A DNA stretch of 43,009 nt from Syntrophorhabdus sp. PtaB.Bin027 (GTDB taxonomy: Bacteria > Desulfobacterota > Syntrophorhabdia > Syntrophorhabdales > Syntrophorhabdaceae), in assembly GCA_002067585.1 (NCBI GenBank), contig MVQO01000219.1:1-43009 (forward strand). Reading direction: 5' to 3'. The notes under the pieces were generated by a model. That model saw nothing but the letters and a program-made list of their open reading frames with translations. It had not been told where the DNA came from and did no database searches. Of this stretch, positions 8,816-17,091 are shown in pieces (position 1 is the stretch's first letter; the number at the start of each line of letters is the position of its first letter). Both the position numbers and the translations under genes were made by a program.

Positions 8816-9310
8816 ATGAAAGCCTTCTGGGCTTTGTTTGATAAACTCTTAAATATGATGGCAGCCCTTGCCGGGATTATTCTAGTCTTTATTGTCGCTG
8901 CTGTCTGTTATACCATTGGCATGCGATATTTCTTCAGACAAACAACCATCTGGATCATACAAACCACCGAGTATGCCCTCCTATGGATTGTCTTTCTCGC
9001 CACTACATGGTTACTCCGGGAAGGCGGCCACATCACGACTGACATTATTTACAGTCACCTCAGCAATAAAGCTAGAGATTATCTTGATGCCATCATGTTT
9101 ATAATAGGGGGCCTCGCCTGCTTGGTAATGCTCTATTTTGGAATCACTTACACCTATGAGTGTATTACCTCCAATGTGACAGATGTGAGAGCCGTTACAA
9201 TTCCCAAGTCTGCAGTGTTTATCATCATACCCATCGGGAGTTTTCTTCTTACGATCCAGTTCTTCAGAATGGCATGGCAGAGGCTTGTTTCTGCCAGGAA
9301 GGGGGGATAA
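8816..9310 (+). CDS. dctQ: TRAP transporter small membrane subunit (DctQ type)
   Basis: 164 residues with four hydrophobic segments (about 15-35, 48-66, 90-110, 130-150) and the family pattern IQTTEYALLWIVFLATTWLL followed by REGGHITTDI. DctQ subunits anchor the periplasmic binding protein interaction in tripartite ATP-independent importers driven by an ion gradient. An AAGGAG ribosome binding site precedes the ATG at 8816. The large subunit follows 3 bases after the stop. Confidence 0.88.
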   Translation: MKAFWALFDKLLNMMAALAGIILVFIVAAVCYTIGMRYFFRQTTIWIIQTTEYALLWIVFLATTWLLREGGHITTDIIYSHLSNKARDYLDAIMFIIGGLACLVMLYFGITYTYECITSNVTDVRAVTIPKSAVFIIIPIGSFLLTIQFFRMAWQRLVSARKGG

Positions 9311-9313
9311 CTC

Positions 9314-10633
9314 GTGGAATGGTACTCCATCATGAGTTTGCTCTTTGGGGGCATGGTACTGCTGCTTCTAACAGGGATTCCAATAGCCTTTGCCTTCCTC
9401 ATCGTCAATATGGTTGCTGCCTATTTCTTTTTGGGTGGTGTGCCTGGTCTTATAGGGGTTGTGACCGGGGTTTTCACCTCTATTACAACCTTCACTCTTC
9501 TCCCCGTACCATTCTTCATCCTCATGGGAGAGCTGATATTCCATTCCGGCCTCGGCCTCGATGCTGTAAATGTTCTCGACAAGTGGCTCGGCAAACTCAG
9601 GGGTCGGCTCTCCATCCTCGCCATAATCATGGGCGTCATAATAGGTGCACTCAGCGGTTCCACCATTGCCACGTGCGCCCTCCTTGGCACCATTTTGCTT
9701 CCGGACATGCTCAAAAGGGGTTATAGTAAACACATGAGCCTTGGGCCCCTTATGGGTGTAGGCACCGTGGATGCGCTCATTCCCCCAAATGCGCTCACAG
9801 TTGTGCTTGCAAGTCTTGCTATGATTGACGTGGGCCAGCTCCTCATTGCAGGCATTTTACCCGGCATTATTATGTCCGGACTTTACTTAATCTATGTTGT
9901 CGCCTGGGCCCATATCAGGCCTCACGAGGCACCCATCTATGATGTTCCCCACGTTCCAGTAAAGGAGAAGGTTATGGCCACTGTGCAGTACCTTCTGCCT
10001 CTCGGCTTTATCATCTTCATGGTCATAGGCCTCATATTCCTTGGCGTAGCCACGCCAACAGAGGCTGCTGCAACAGGCACATTGGGATCTTTTATCCTTG
10101 CCCTTCTCTATGGGCGCTTAAATTGGGACGCCCTCAAGAAGTCCGTCGTGGGAACCATAAAAGTAACAACCATGATCTTCATGATCATTATCGTGTCAAA
10201 CACTTACGGAGAGATTCTCGCCTTTACCGGTGCTGCCTCGGGCATGACGAGCTACATAACAAGCCTCCCTATTCCGCCCATAGCAATTGTAATCGGAATG
10301 CTCATTGTAGTCCTAATCCTGGGGGCATTTATGGAGACCGTTGCAATAATGATGATAACCATCCCGATCTATATGGCTGTTGTAAATGCCTTTGGACTAA
10401 ATCCAATCTGGTTTGGAGTGCTTATGCTTATTGCCCTTGAAACAGGCTTGATAACACCACCTTTTGGTGTTACCCTTTTTGTTATGAAAGGGGTTGCCCC
10501 TCCTGATGTGACAATGGCGGATATCTGGAGAGCAATTATTCCTTATGTGATCATTGATATTCTCTGTATTTTTATTGTGCTGATGATGCCTTCCATCGCA
10601 ACAGTTGTTCCAAATTTGATGGGGATGAAGTAG
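9314..10633 (+). CDS. dctM: TRAP transporter large membrane subunit (DctM type)
   Basis: 439 residues, polytopic (about 12 hydrophobic segments). Family landmarks include PVPFFILMGELIFHSGL near residue 65, the SGSTIATCALLGTILLPDML segment, IPPNALTVVLASLA, and the second-half ALETGLITPPFGVTLFVMKG. It forms the ion-coupled permease of the TRAP system. Initiation is at GTG 9314, just after the small subunit stop, with GGAAGGGGGG upstream inside that gene. Neighbouring genes suggest an organic-acid substrate, but none is shown by the sequence. Confidence 0.92.
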   Translation: MEWYSIMSLLFGGMVLLLLTGIPIAFAFLIVNMVAAYFFLGGVPGLIGVVTGVFTSITTFTLLPVPFFILMGELIFHSGLGLDAVNVLDKWLGKLRGRLSILAIIMGVIIGALSGSTIATCALLGTILLPDMLKRGYSKHMSLGPLMGVGTVDALIPPNALTVVLASLAMIDVGQLLIAGILPGIIMSGLYLIYVVAWAHIRPHEAPIYDVPHVPVKEKVMATVQYLLPLGFIIFMVIGLIFLGVATPTEAAATGTLGSFILALLYGRLNWDALKKSVVGTIKVTTMIFMIIIVSNTYGEILAFTGAASGMTSYITSLPIPPIAIVIGMLIVVLILGAFMETVAIMMITIPIYMAVVNAFGLNPIWFGVLMLIALETGLITPPFGVTLFVMKGVAPPDVTMADIWRAIIPYVIIDILCIFIVLMMPSIATVVPNLMGMK

Positions 10634-10655
10634 GGCAGAAATTGTGAAATTAAGC

Positions 10656-10685
10656 TGTTAAGAAGATGGGAACAAAAGCTTAACA
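10656..10685 (+). promoter_or_regulatory. Hairpin between dctM and dctP
   Basis: Inverted repeat TGTTAAG (10656-10662) and CTTAACA (10679-10685) with a 16-base loop, in the only sizeable gap inside the TRAP gene group. Such structures often stabilise or segment mRNA so that the binding protein is made in excess. No promoter elements stand out. It ends 23 bases before the dctP start. Confidence 0.3.
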
Positions 10686-10708
10686 AATCAATAATGAGGA
10701 GGCAAAAA

Positions 10709-11707
10709 ATGAAAAAGAAATTGTTTTTAGTGTTTATTGCGGTTTGTTTTGCTTTGACGGTTTGCATGATGTGTGGGCAGGCATTGGCTGCCGAGGTAGT
10801 TACCCTGAAAGCCGTGACTGCCTGGCCAAAAACATCGAGTGAGAACAAGGCGTTCTTCATTTTTACGGAACTGGTTGAACAGATGGTAGCTAAGAAATAT
10901 CCCGGCGAGTTAAAGATCAACTATATTGGTGGTCCTGAGGCAGTAAAAAATACCGATCAGGCACAGGCTGCGCAGCGTGGCATGGTAGACATGGTCTTCA
11001 CAACAAACGCTTATTATTTATCTGTTCTCCCTGAGGTCGATGCATACAAACTTTCTGACTTTACCCCTGCTGAGGAAAGGACAAAGGGCGCTTACAAGTA
11101 CATGAATGAACTTCACGAGAAGAAAGGGCTCTATCTTCTAGGCAGGTTGGGGCTCAGCGAGAAGTTTTATCTCTATCTCAAGAAACCGATCCAAAGTGCA
11201 GACCTCAAGGGCCTCAATGTTAGGGTCTCCCCAATGTATTTACAGATCATAAAAGGGCTTGGGGGAAACCCTGTCGTCATTCCACCAACCGAGGTGTATG
11301 TTGCCCTCGAAAGAAATGTTGTTGATGGATTCTGCTGGCCCGCAGTCGGCATTCGGGACTGGGGGTGGCACAAACAGGTTAAATACATTGTCGAACCTGG
11401 CTTTTATCAGGTTCCAAATCCCCTGATCATGAGTTTAAATACATGGAAAAAGTTACCAAAGAAACTCCAGGATCTTCTCACCGAAGCAGCATCAGAGGCT
11501 GAAAAGAAGGCAGTTGCCTACTTTGATCAACTGGCAAAGGATGAGAGGCCTATCCTTATCAAGGAAGGGCTCCAGGTAATTAACCTTCCTGCCGCAGAAC
11601 AGCAGAAATTCCTCAAGGTTGGCTCTGAAGAAGGATGGAAGGACATTATTCAGAAGAATCCACAGACCGGCCCTGAGCTGAAAAAACTTCTAACAAAAGG
11701 GAGTTAG
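10709..11707 (+). CDS. dctP: TRAP transporter periplasmic substrate-binding protein (DctP type)
   Basis: 332 residues from the ATG at 10709, chosen because GAGGAGG precedes it by 6 bases; an in-frame ATG at 10694 overlaps that ribosome site and is unlikely. The N-terminus MKKKLFLVFIAVCFALTV is a signal peptide, with probable cleavage after AQALAA-type residues (GQALAA). The mature part has TRAP landmarks: KNTDQAQAAQRGMVDMV, the SEKFYLYLKKPI strand and LKGLNVRVSPMY with ALERNVVDGFCWPA. It captures the substrate in the periplasm for the DctQM permease. The TAG shares its final base with an upstream GTG of the next frame. Confidence 0.9.
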   Translation: MKKKLFLVFIAVCFALTVCMMCGQALAAEVVTLKAVTAWPKTSSENKAFFIFTELVEQMVAKKYPGELKINYIGGPEAVKNTDQAQAAQRGMVDMVFTTNAYYLSVLPEVDAYKLSDFTPAEERTKGAYKYMNELHEKKGLYLLGRLGLSEKFYLYLKKPIQSADLKGLNVRVSPMYLQIIKGLGGNPVVIPPTEVYVALERNVVDGFCWPAVGIRDWGWHKQVKYIVEPGFYQVPNPLIMSLNTWKKLPKKLQDLLTEAASEAEKKAVAYFDQLAKDERPILIKEGLQVINLPAAEQQKFLKVGSEEGWKDIIQKNPQTGPELKKLLTKGS

Positions 11708-11727
11708 TGTCTCCCGGGAAGGCAGTT

Positions 11728-13014
11728 ATGGAAGAACATTATGTTTTGTGTGAGGGGGAAAAGCTTTGCTTCTCCCTTCCTCCACAGTGGAAAGTCCTCA
11801 CTGCGGAGGATAAACCATTCATTGCCGGGGTTAAAGATTCTCTGGTAGAAGTCAATCGGGCCCTCGACAACCCCATTGGATCTCCGAAACTTGAAGAAAT
11901 AGCAAAACCAGGTATGGAAGTGGCTCTCCTTTTTGATGATCTCCAGAGACCGACTCCTGTCAACCTTGTCATGCCTGAGATGCTCAACAGGCTGAACAGG
12001 GCAGGAATCCCAGATAACCGGGTATGGGCTGTCTGTGCAATCGGTACTCACCCAGTATACTCTCGGGAAGAGCTTGAGAGAAAGGTGGGGCCGGAAGTGT
12101 CATCACGCTTGAAAGAACGGCTTGTTTCCCACGACCCTTACTCTCCTGAGAACGTGGTAATCGGGAGGACTCACAGAGGAACTCTCGTGGAGATTAATCC
12201 ATATGTAGCTTTCGCCGATCTCGTTATTGCTGTGGGGGAATGTATGCCCCATCCATGCGCAGGTTTCGGAGGTGGATTCAAGATTGTATTACCGGGAGTT
12301 GCTTCCTACCGTTCTGTTGCCGAACACCATTTCACCTGGATGCGCCACAGGAAAAGCAGGGTGAACATTCTCGATGGAAACCCCTGGTATGAAGAGATTG
12401 TAGACGCGGGACAGATAGCTCGCCTCTCCTTCAAACTCGACTGCATCATCAATGAAAAAAGGGAGATCATCAGGACCTTTGCTGGTGAGCCCTTTGCCGA
12501 GCATAGGGCAGCATCTGAATACGCCTCATCTCTTTACTATGTGCCCCTTCCCAAGATCGCTGATGTGACCATTATAGCAGCCTATCCCCTGGAGATTGGC
12601 GTTCAGGCGACAAAAGCGCTCACCATGGCTGGCTTCTGTACCCGGGCAGGAGGAACAATCATCTGGGTTGCACCGCAAAAGGAGTCTGGACCTCTCATGC
12701 CATTGGTAAGGCACATGTCAAGTTCGGAAACAGCAAGTGATTTTCATCGGCGACTCATCAGAGGTGATATTCCTGAAGATCTAACGTCTTATGGCATCTC
12801 ATTTATCATGCAGATTGTCTTCTTTAAGGAACTTGCTGAGAAGTTTAACGTCATTCACGTAACAGAAGGCCTGCCAAGCGAAGTGGTGCGTATGATGAAA
12901 TTCACTCACACAACAAACCTACCAGAGGCCATAGATATAGTAGCCAGGAAGGAACCACAGGCAGATGTGGCAATTTTTCCTTCAGGAGGAAATATTATAC
13001 CGGGGATTGTATAA
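11728..13014 (+). CDS. LarA-family (DUF2088) nickel-pincer 2-hydroxyacid racemase/epimerase homologue
   Basis: 428 residues from the ATG at 11728, which follows GGGAAGG by 5 bases; a GTG at 11707 is the longer alternative. N-terminal LLFDDLQRPTP is the family DDxxRP motif. In this numbering H108 (GTHPVY), H175 (PHPCAG), K185 (GGGFKIVLPG) and H201 (AEHH) fall almost exactly where Lactiplantibacillus LarA has its catalytic H108/H174, the cofactor-linked K184 and the nickel ligand H200. LarA homologues interconvert 2-hydroxyacid stereoisomers with a nickel-pincer nucleotide. Last gene of the operon; cofactor genes larB/C/E are not in the window. Substrate unknown. Confidence 0.82.
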   Translation: MEEHYVLCEGEKLCFSLPPQWKVLTAEDKPFIAGVKDSLVEVNRALDNPIGSPKLEEIAKPGMEVALLFDDLQRPTPVNLVMPEMLNRLNRAGIPDNRVWAVCAIGTHPVYSREELERKVGPEVSSRLKERLVSHDPYSPENVVIGRTHRGTLVEINPYVAFADLVIAVGECMPHPCAGFGGGFKIVLPGVASYRSVAEHHFTWMRHRKSRVNILDGNPWYEEIVDAGQIARLSFKLDCIINEKREIIRTFAGEPFAEHRAASEYASSLYYVPLPKIADVTIIAAYPLEIGVQATKALTMAGFCTRAGGTIIWVAPQKESGPLMPLVRHMSSSETASDFHRRLIRGDIPEDLTSYGISFIMQIVFFKELAEKFNVIHVTEGLPSEVVRMMKFTHTTNLPEAIDIVARKEPQADVAIFPSGGNIIPGIV

Positions 13015-13019
13015 ATCAG

Positions 13020-13111
13020 GCCATAGGCGAGAGGCGCTCTAGGCAATGGGTTGAAAGAGCGAGTATGGTCTCTTGTTTTTCTCCATTGCCCATTACCCCT
13101 TGCCTATAGCC
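13020..13111. repeat. Imperfect inverted repeat between convergent genes, dispersed-repeat-like
   Basis: Two imperfectly complementary arms of about 30 bases (13018-13049 and 13083-13111) lie between the LarA homologue and the convergent FKBP gene. Inside the right arm, 13089-13111 matches 19 of 23 bases with 40726-40748, another gap between convergent genes. This looks like a REP-like extragenic palindrome, perhaps also acting as a bidirectional terminator. There is a short T-run after the right arm (13113-13117). Confidence 0.4.
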
Positions 13112-13118
13112 ATTTTTC

Positions 13119-13895
13119 TTATTTCGTTGGTGCTGGTTTTGGTGCGGGAGTGCCTGGCTTGGCAGCACCCGGTTTAGCCCCTGGTTTAGGTGGCGGTGAA
13201 GCACTCTCTTCTTTAACTGAAACTAACTCGATCTCAAAGACAAGAACCGCATTCGGCCCAATCTTTGGTCCTGCTCCACGCTCACCATAGGCCAGTTCTG
13301 GCGGGACAAAAAGCTGCCACTTGCTTCCTTCTTTCATCAGCTGCAGCGCTTCTGTCCATCCCTTTATAACTCCACTCACTCTGAACGTGGCGGGGTTTTT
13401 GCGCTGATAAGAGCTATCAAACTCTGTTCCATCGATCAGTGTTCCTCTATAGTTTGTTACAACAGAGTCAGTAGCTTTGGGGGTTTTTCCTGTACCCTCG
13501 GTAATCACTTTATATTGCAGACCGCTGGGGAGGGTTTTTACGCCTTCGTTGGCCTTATTCGCTGAAAGAAAGGCTTCCCCTTCTTTCTTGTTTTTCTCGG
13601 CAAGAGCTTTTCGTTTCTCTGCCTGCTTTGCAGCCATTTCCTTCTGAAAAGCCATCATTGTGTCTTTCATTTCCTGGTCAGTAAGGAGCATTTTGTCGCC
13701 TGTTAAGCCGTCTTTTATTCCTTTTATAAACATATCTGTGTTTATTTCAATTTCTTGTTGTTTCAGGCTTTTGCCAAAGTTAGCCCCGAATGTATAGCTG
13801 AGCTTGTCTTTATCTACCTTGAGGGCCTCATCAACTCCATAAACCTGGCTCGCAAGAACCAACAAACCTAGCACTACAATAGAAAATAATTTCAT
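13119..13895 (-). CDS. FKBP-type peptidyl-prolyl cis-trans isomerase, exported, Mip/FkpA-like
   Basis: 258 residues. The N-terminus MKLFSIVVLGLLVLASQVYG is a signal peptide. Residues about 25-115 are the FKBP_N dimerisation region (SYTFGANFGKSLKQQEIE, then a long charged helix). Residues about 127-225 are the FKBP domain with GTGKTPKATDSVVTNYRGTL, FDSSYQR, GWTEALQLMKEG and FVPPELAYGERGAG. A tail of about 30 residues is rich in Pro, Ala, Lys and Gly. It should assist folding in the periplasm or outer envelope. AAGGAGG precedes the ATG. The gene is convergent to the LarA homologue and separated by 168 bp from the upstream ABC genes. Confidence 0.92.
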   Translation of the reverse strand: MKLFSIVVLGLLVLASQVYGVDEALKVDKDKLSYTFGANFGKSLKQQEIEINTDMFIKGIKDGLTGDKMLLTDQEMKDTMMAFQKEMAAKQAEKRKALAEKNKKEGEAFLSANKANEGVKTLPSGLQYKVITEGTGKTPKATDSVVTNYRGTLIDGTEFDSSYQRKNPATFRVSGVIKGWTEALQLMKEGSKWQLFVPPELAYGERGAGPKIGPNAVLVFEIELVSVKEESASPPPKPGAKPGAAKPGTPAPKPAPTK

Positions 13896-14063
13896 ACACC
13901 CTCCTTGTTATGATAATGTTTGTCATTTATCATGTTTTTCGGGAACATGTCAATCTTTGTAGCTCATTGCAGGAAGCTGTACGCTCAGAAAAACTGCTGA
14001 CAAGACTTATCATTCTCTATGCCGTCACTGTCAGCTATGACCGGAGAGCATTGAGTTGTCTTA

Positions 14064-15230
14064 TCAGGATTCTCTCAAGGCATCCACTATATTCATGCGC
14101 GATGCTCTGATTGCCGGCAGAACACCCCCCGCAAAACCCATAATCAAAGCAAAAGCCAACACCATACAAACAATCTCAAAACTAAGTGCAAAGCCGAACT
14201 CAAGTTCTGAAAAGGTTTGAAAATTAACCGTTGAGATCTTAACAAACCTCATGAGGGATGCAAAAACAAGGCCTGTAATGCCTCCGGCAAGACCTAGAAG
14301 CAGTGCCTCTACAAGAAATGCGCCAAGGATGCTGGTCCTCTGAAAACCTAGTGCCTGTAAGGTTCCTATCTCGCCAATCCTGTTTGCTACGGAGGTATAC
14401 ATAGTAATCATGGCTCCAATGATAGCTCCAAGGGAAAAAATAACGGTGATAGAGATACCAAGAATACGAAGAAATTTGGCCATCACCTCAGATTGTTCCT
14501 CATAATAGCGGGCCTCCCTTTTTATGTCCACCGTGAGCCTGGGGTCTGATTCCAGCCTAACTTTAACTGCATCAAAATCATCGTGATCTCTCAGTCTGAA
14601 AAGAACTGATGAATATACCGGTCTCCTGAAAGCCTGCATAAGCTGGTCTGAATCGCCCCAGATTTCCGAGTTAAAGCCGGTACTCCCTGCATCAAAAGCA
14701 CCTACCACAGTCCAATCTCGCTTACCAAACCTTATTGATTCACCTATATTGACCCCATCAAAACGCCTTACCAAACTCTGGCCTGTTATTATTTCGGTAG
14801 ACCCTGCATTGGGCATGCGGCCTTTTACAAGCTTTACCTGTGGCCTCAGCTCCAAGGATTTTTTTGTAACTCCGCGAAGAGTAACGTTTGAAGATCCAGC
14901 GTGTCCTTTTTTAGGAAGCGTTATAAGAACCACCATCTCCTTTGCTAAAAACCTCTCGCCGTCAGACCCACTGGCTACAGCAGAGTCTGTTTCAATAATG
15001 GATGCTTGGTAACGATCTATCCCACTTTGAACCTCTGAGCCGGAAGCCCTGCGAATAACAATCAGGTTGTCTTCAAACCCTGTTTGCACAAGGGTTTGCT
15101 GGAGCCCTTGCACCAACATCAGAATGGTCGCAAAAACAAAGACTACCAGTGCCATTCCTGATGTAGTTATCACCGTGGTGAGCCTCCTTGTCCACAGGTT
15201 TCTAATGCTATACAAAAGGGGGATTTTCAC
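14064..15230 (-). CDS. MacB/LolC-like ABC transporter permease (FtsX domain), second copy
   Basis: 388 residues. One N-terminal membrane helix (about 20-42), a large extracytoplasmic MacB_PCD-type region (about 45-260), then three helices in an FtsX domain (about 265-388) with NRIGEIGTLQALGFQRTSIL, a family hallmark. Initiation is GTG at 15230, immediately after the TAA of the preceding permease. With 15231-16388, the ATPase and the membrane fusion protein it makes a MacAB-like export or lipoprotein-handling module. Substrate unknown. Confidence 0.88.
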   Translation of the reverse strand: MKIPLLYSIRNLWTRRLTTVITTSGMALVVFVFATILMLVQGLQQTLVQTGFEDNLIVIRRASGSEVQSGIDRYQASIIETDSAVASGSDGERFLAKEMVVLITLPKKGHAGSSNVTLRGVTKKSLELRPQVKLVKGRMPNAGSTEIITGQSLVRRFDGVNIGESIRFGKRDWTVVGAFDAGSTGFNSEIWGDSDQLMQAFRRPVYSSVLFRLRDHDDFDAVKVRLESDPRLTVDIKREARYYEEQSEVMAKFLRILGISITVIFSLGAIIGAMITMYTSVANRIGEIGTLQALGFQRTSILGAFLVEALLLGLAGGITGLVFASLMRFVKISTVNFQTFSELEFGFALSFEIVCMVLAFALIMGFAGGVLPAIRASRMNIVDALRES

Positions 15231-16388
15231 TTAACCTATTCTCCTTAAACCACCTGCAACGGGAGTCTTTATAGCATGCCAACACGGGATGATGGCTGCA
15301 AGAAGACCAACAATTATTGATGTAGCAATATCCATATAGATAGTTTCAAGGGTAACATTAAAGGCTGGAAAATACTGCCCCATCGCCGCCCCAAAGACAT
15401 CTGCAATGGGAAAGGTGAGTCCAATTCCAAGAGCACATCCCATCACTGAGATAACCAAAGATTCTCCGAAAATGAGACCTGCTATCTTAAACCAGCCGAA
15501 ACCTAATGTTTTTAGAATTGCATACTCGCCTATGCGTTCCCGCGCTGTCATAGCCATTGTGTTTGCTACCACTGCAAGGATAATGGCAATAACGACAAAG
15601 GAAACAAATTCAATAGCGGTTATGATAGCATCAGTCATGGAGATGAAGCCGAGAACAAACGCCTTCTCCGTTTCAGTGAGAGTTTCTGCAAGAGAGTTTT
15701 TGAACGAATTATCTATGCGTTGGACTACACCTGTAACATCCTCGAGGTTTTTTGTAATTACGATGAAAGAGCCTACTTGATCTTCCATGCCCTTAGCCGT
15801 TTTCTTCAGAGTTTCGTTCAGATAGTCCCAATGAAAGAAAAACACTGTCTCATCTGCATCCTTTCTTGTTCCCTCATAAATACCGCGCAGTGTAAACTCC
15901 CAAGTACCTGGGTAGATCGTTCCTTTGAGGGTAATTACGTTCCCTAACTTCCATCCATATCTTTGGGCAAGCTTCCTCCCTGCAACGGCGCCTTTTCGAT
16001 CTCTTAGCATGGCAGCTTTTTGTTCAGGAGGGATGTAGTACTCAGGAAATGCCTCCATATATGTTTGAGGTTCTACAGCAAACTGGGCAAAAAAATTCTT
16101 TTCATCAATATAGATTCCACCGAACCATGTGATATGAGAAACGGATCGCACACCTTCAATCTGTCTGATCTTATCTTTATATGCTATGGGTAATGGAAGG
16201 ATGAGAGACACAGAGTTTCGTGTCCAAAGCCTGTTTGCTGCCGAGGCTTCCACGCTCATGTACCATGTGGTAATAACTGTACGAAGGAGGCCGAACGCTA
16301 GGACTGCAATGATAACTCCAACAACCGTCAGAGTGGTGCGAAGTTTGTGACGTAGAGCGTTTCTAAACAGAATTTTGATGATGTACAT
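15231..16388 (-). CDS. MacB/LolC-like ABC transporter permease (FtsX domain), first copy
   Basis: 385 residues from the ATG at 16388 ([20 protein letters not shown]), the conserved N-terminus of this permease class. The open frame extends to 16451 but that would overlap most of the ATPase 3' end. The layout is one N-terminal helix, a periplasmic domain, then an FtsX domain with ARERIGEYAILKTLGFGWFK near residues 285-304. It overlaps the ATPase gene by 26 bases and directly precedes the second permease. Two different permeases imply a heterodimeric channel. Confidence 0.87.
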   Translation of the reverse strand: MYIIKILFRNALRHKLRTTLTVVGVIIAVLAFGLLRTVITTWYMSVEASAANRLWTRNSVSLILPLPIAYKDKIRQIEGVRSVSHITWFGGIYIDEKNFFAQFAVEPQTYMEAFPEYYIPPEQKAAMLRDRKGAVAGRKLAQRYGWKLGNVITLKGTIYPGTWEFTLRGIYEGTRKDADETVFFFHWDYLNETLKKTAKGMEDQVGSFIVITKNLEDVTGVVQRIDNSFKNSLAETLTETEKAFVLGFISMTDAIITAIEFVSFVVIAIILAVVANTMAMTARERIGEYAILKTLGFGWFKIAGLIFGESLVISVMGCALGIGLTFPIADVFGAAMGQYFPAFNVTLETIYMDIATSIIVGLLAAIIPCWHAIKTPVAGGLRRIG

Positions 16389-17067
16389 CGTTGAGAACGC
16401 CTTTGTCGAGATGACGAATAACATAGGCCTTTTGAGCGGCCCTTGGGTCATGAGTTACCATGATAATTGTCTTACCAAGTTCCCGGTTCAGACCATCCAT
16501 AAGATCCATAATCTCTTCAGCTGATTTTCTATCAAGATCGCCTGTAGGTTCATCTGCCACCAGTATTGTTGGGTCCGTAACAACAGCTCGCGCTATGGCA
16601 ACCCGTTGTTGCTCGCCTCCAGAAAGCTGTGCGGGGTAGTGGGCAAGCCTGTGGGAAAGATTTACTGCCGCGAGGGCAATTTCAACATGCTTCTTCCTTT
16701 CTTTTCTTGTAAGCCTTGTTAAGAGAAGGGGAAGTTCTACGTTTTCGAATGCGGTCAGGACTGGGATCAGGTTATAGAACTGGAAAACAAAACCCACGTG
16801 ATTGGCCCGCCAGTTTGCAAGCTCTGTTTCAACCAGGCCTGTGATCTCAACACCATCGACAAGAATGCTTCCGCTGTCAACCCTGTCGATTCCTGCTATA
16901 AGATTAAGAAGCGTGGACTTGCCTGAGCCTGATGGTCCCATGAGGGCAAGGAACTCTCCCTCGTTAATGTCAACTGTGATGTCGTTGAGCACGGGTACAA
17001 TCTGGCTGCCACGACGATATGATTTACTTACGTGCTTAATCTGGACAATTGGGTTTTTTCGCTCCAT
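16363..17067 (-). CDS. MacB/LolD-type ABC transporter ATP-binding protein
   Basis: 234 residues with Walker [10 protein letters not shown] (about 44-52), the ABC signature [14 protein letters not shown], Walker [13 protein letters not shown] and the H-loop IMVTHDP. The PTGDLD after Walker B and the short length are typical of the LolD/MacB/FtsE clade, which powers mechanotransmission to periplasmic partners rather than classic transport. It lies between the membrane fusion protein and the two permeases on one strand. Confidence 0.92.
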   Translation of the reverse strand: MERKNPIVQIKHVSKSYRRGSQIVPVLNDITVDINEGEFLALMGPSGSGKSTLLNLIAGIDRVDSGSILVDGVEITGLVETELANWRANHVGFVFQFYNLIPVLTAFENVELPLLLTRLTRKERKKHVEIALAAVNLSHRLAHYPAQLSGGEQQRVAIARAVVTDPTILVADEPTGDLDRKSAEEIMDLMDGLNRELGKTIIMVTHDPRAAQKAYVIRHLDKGVLNDVHHQNSV

Positions 17068-17091
17068 ACTTCGACTCGAAATGCGCAGATA

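Noticed and set aside
13051..13290. 79-residue + strand open frame
   Set aside because: It is the antisense shadow of the FKBP gene's Pro/Ala/Lys-rich tail.
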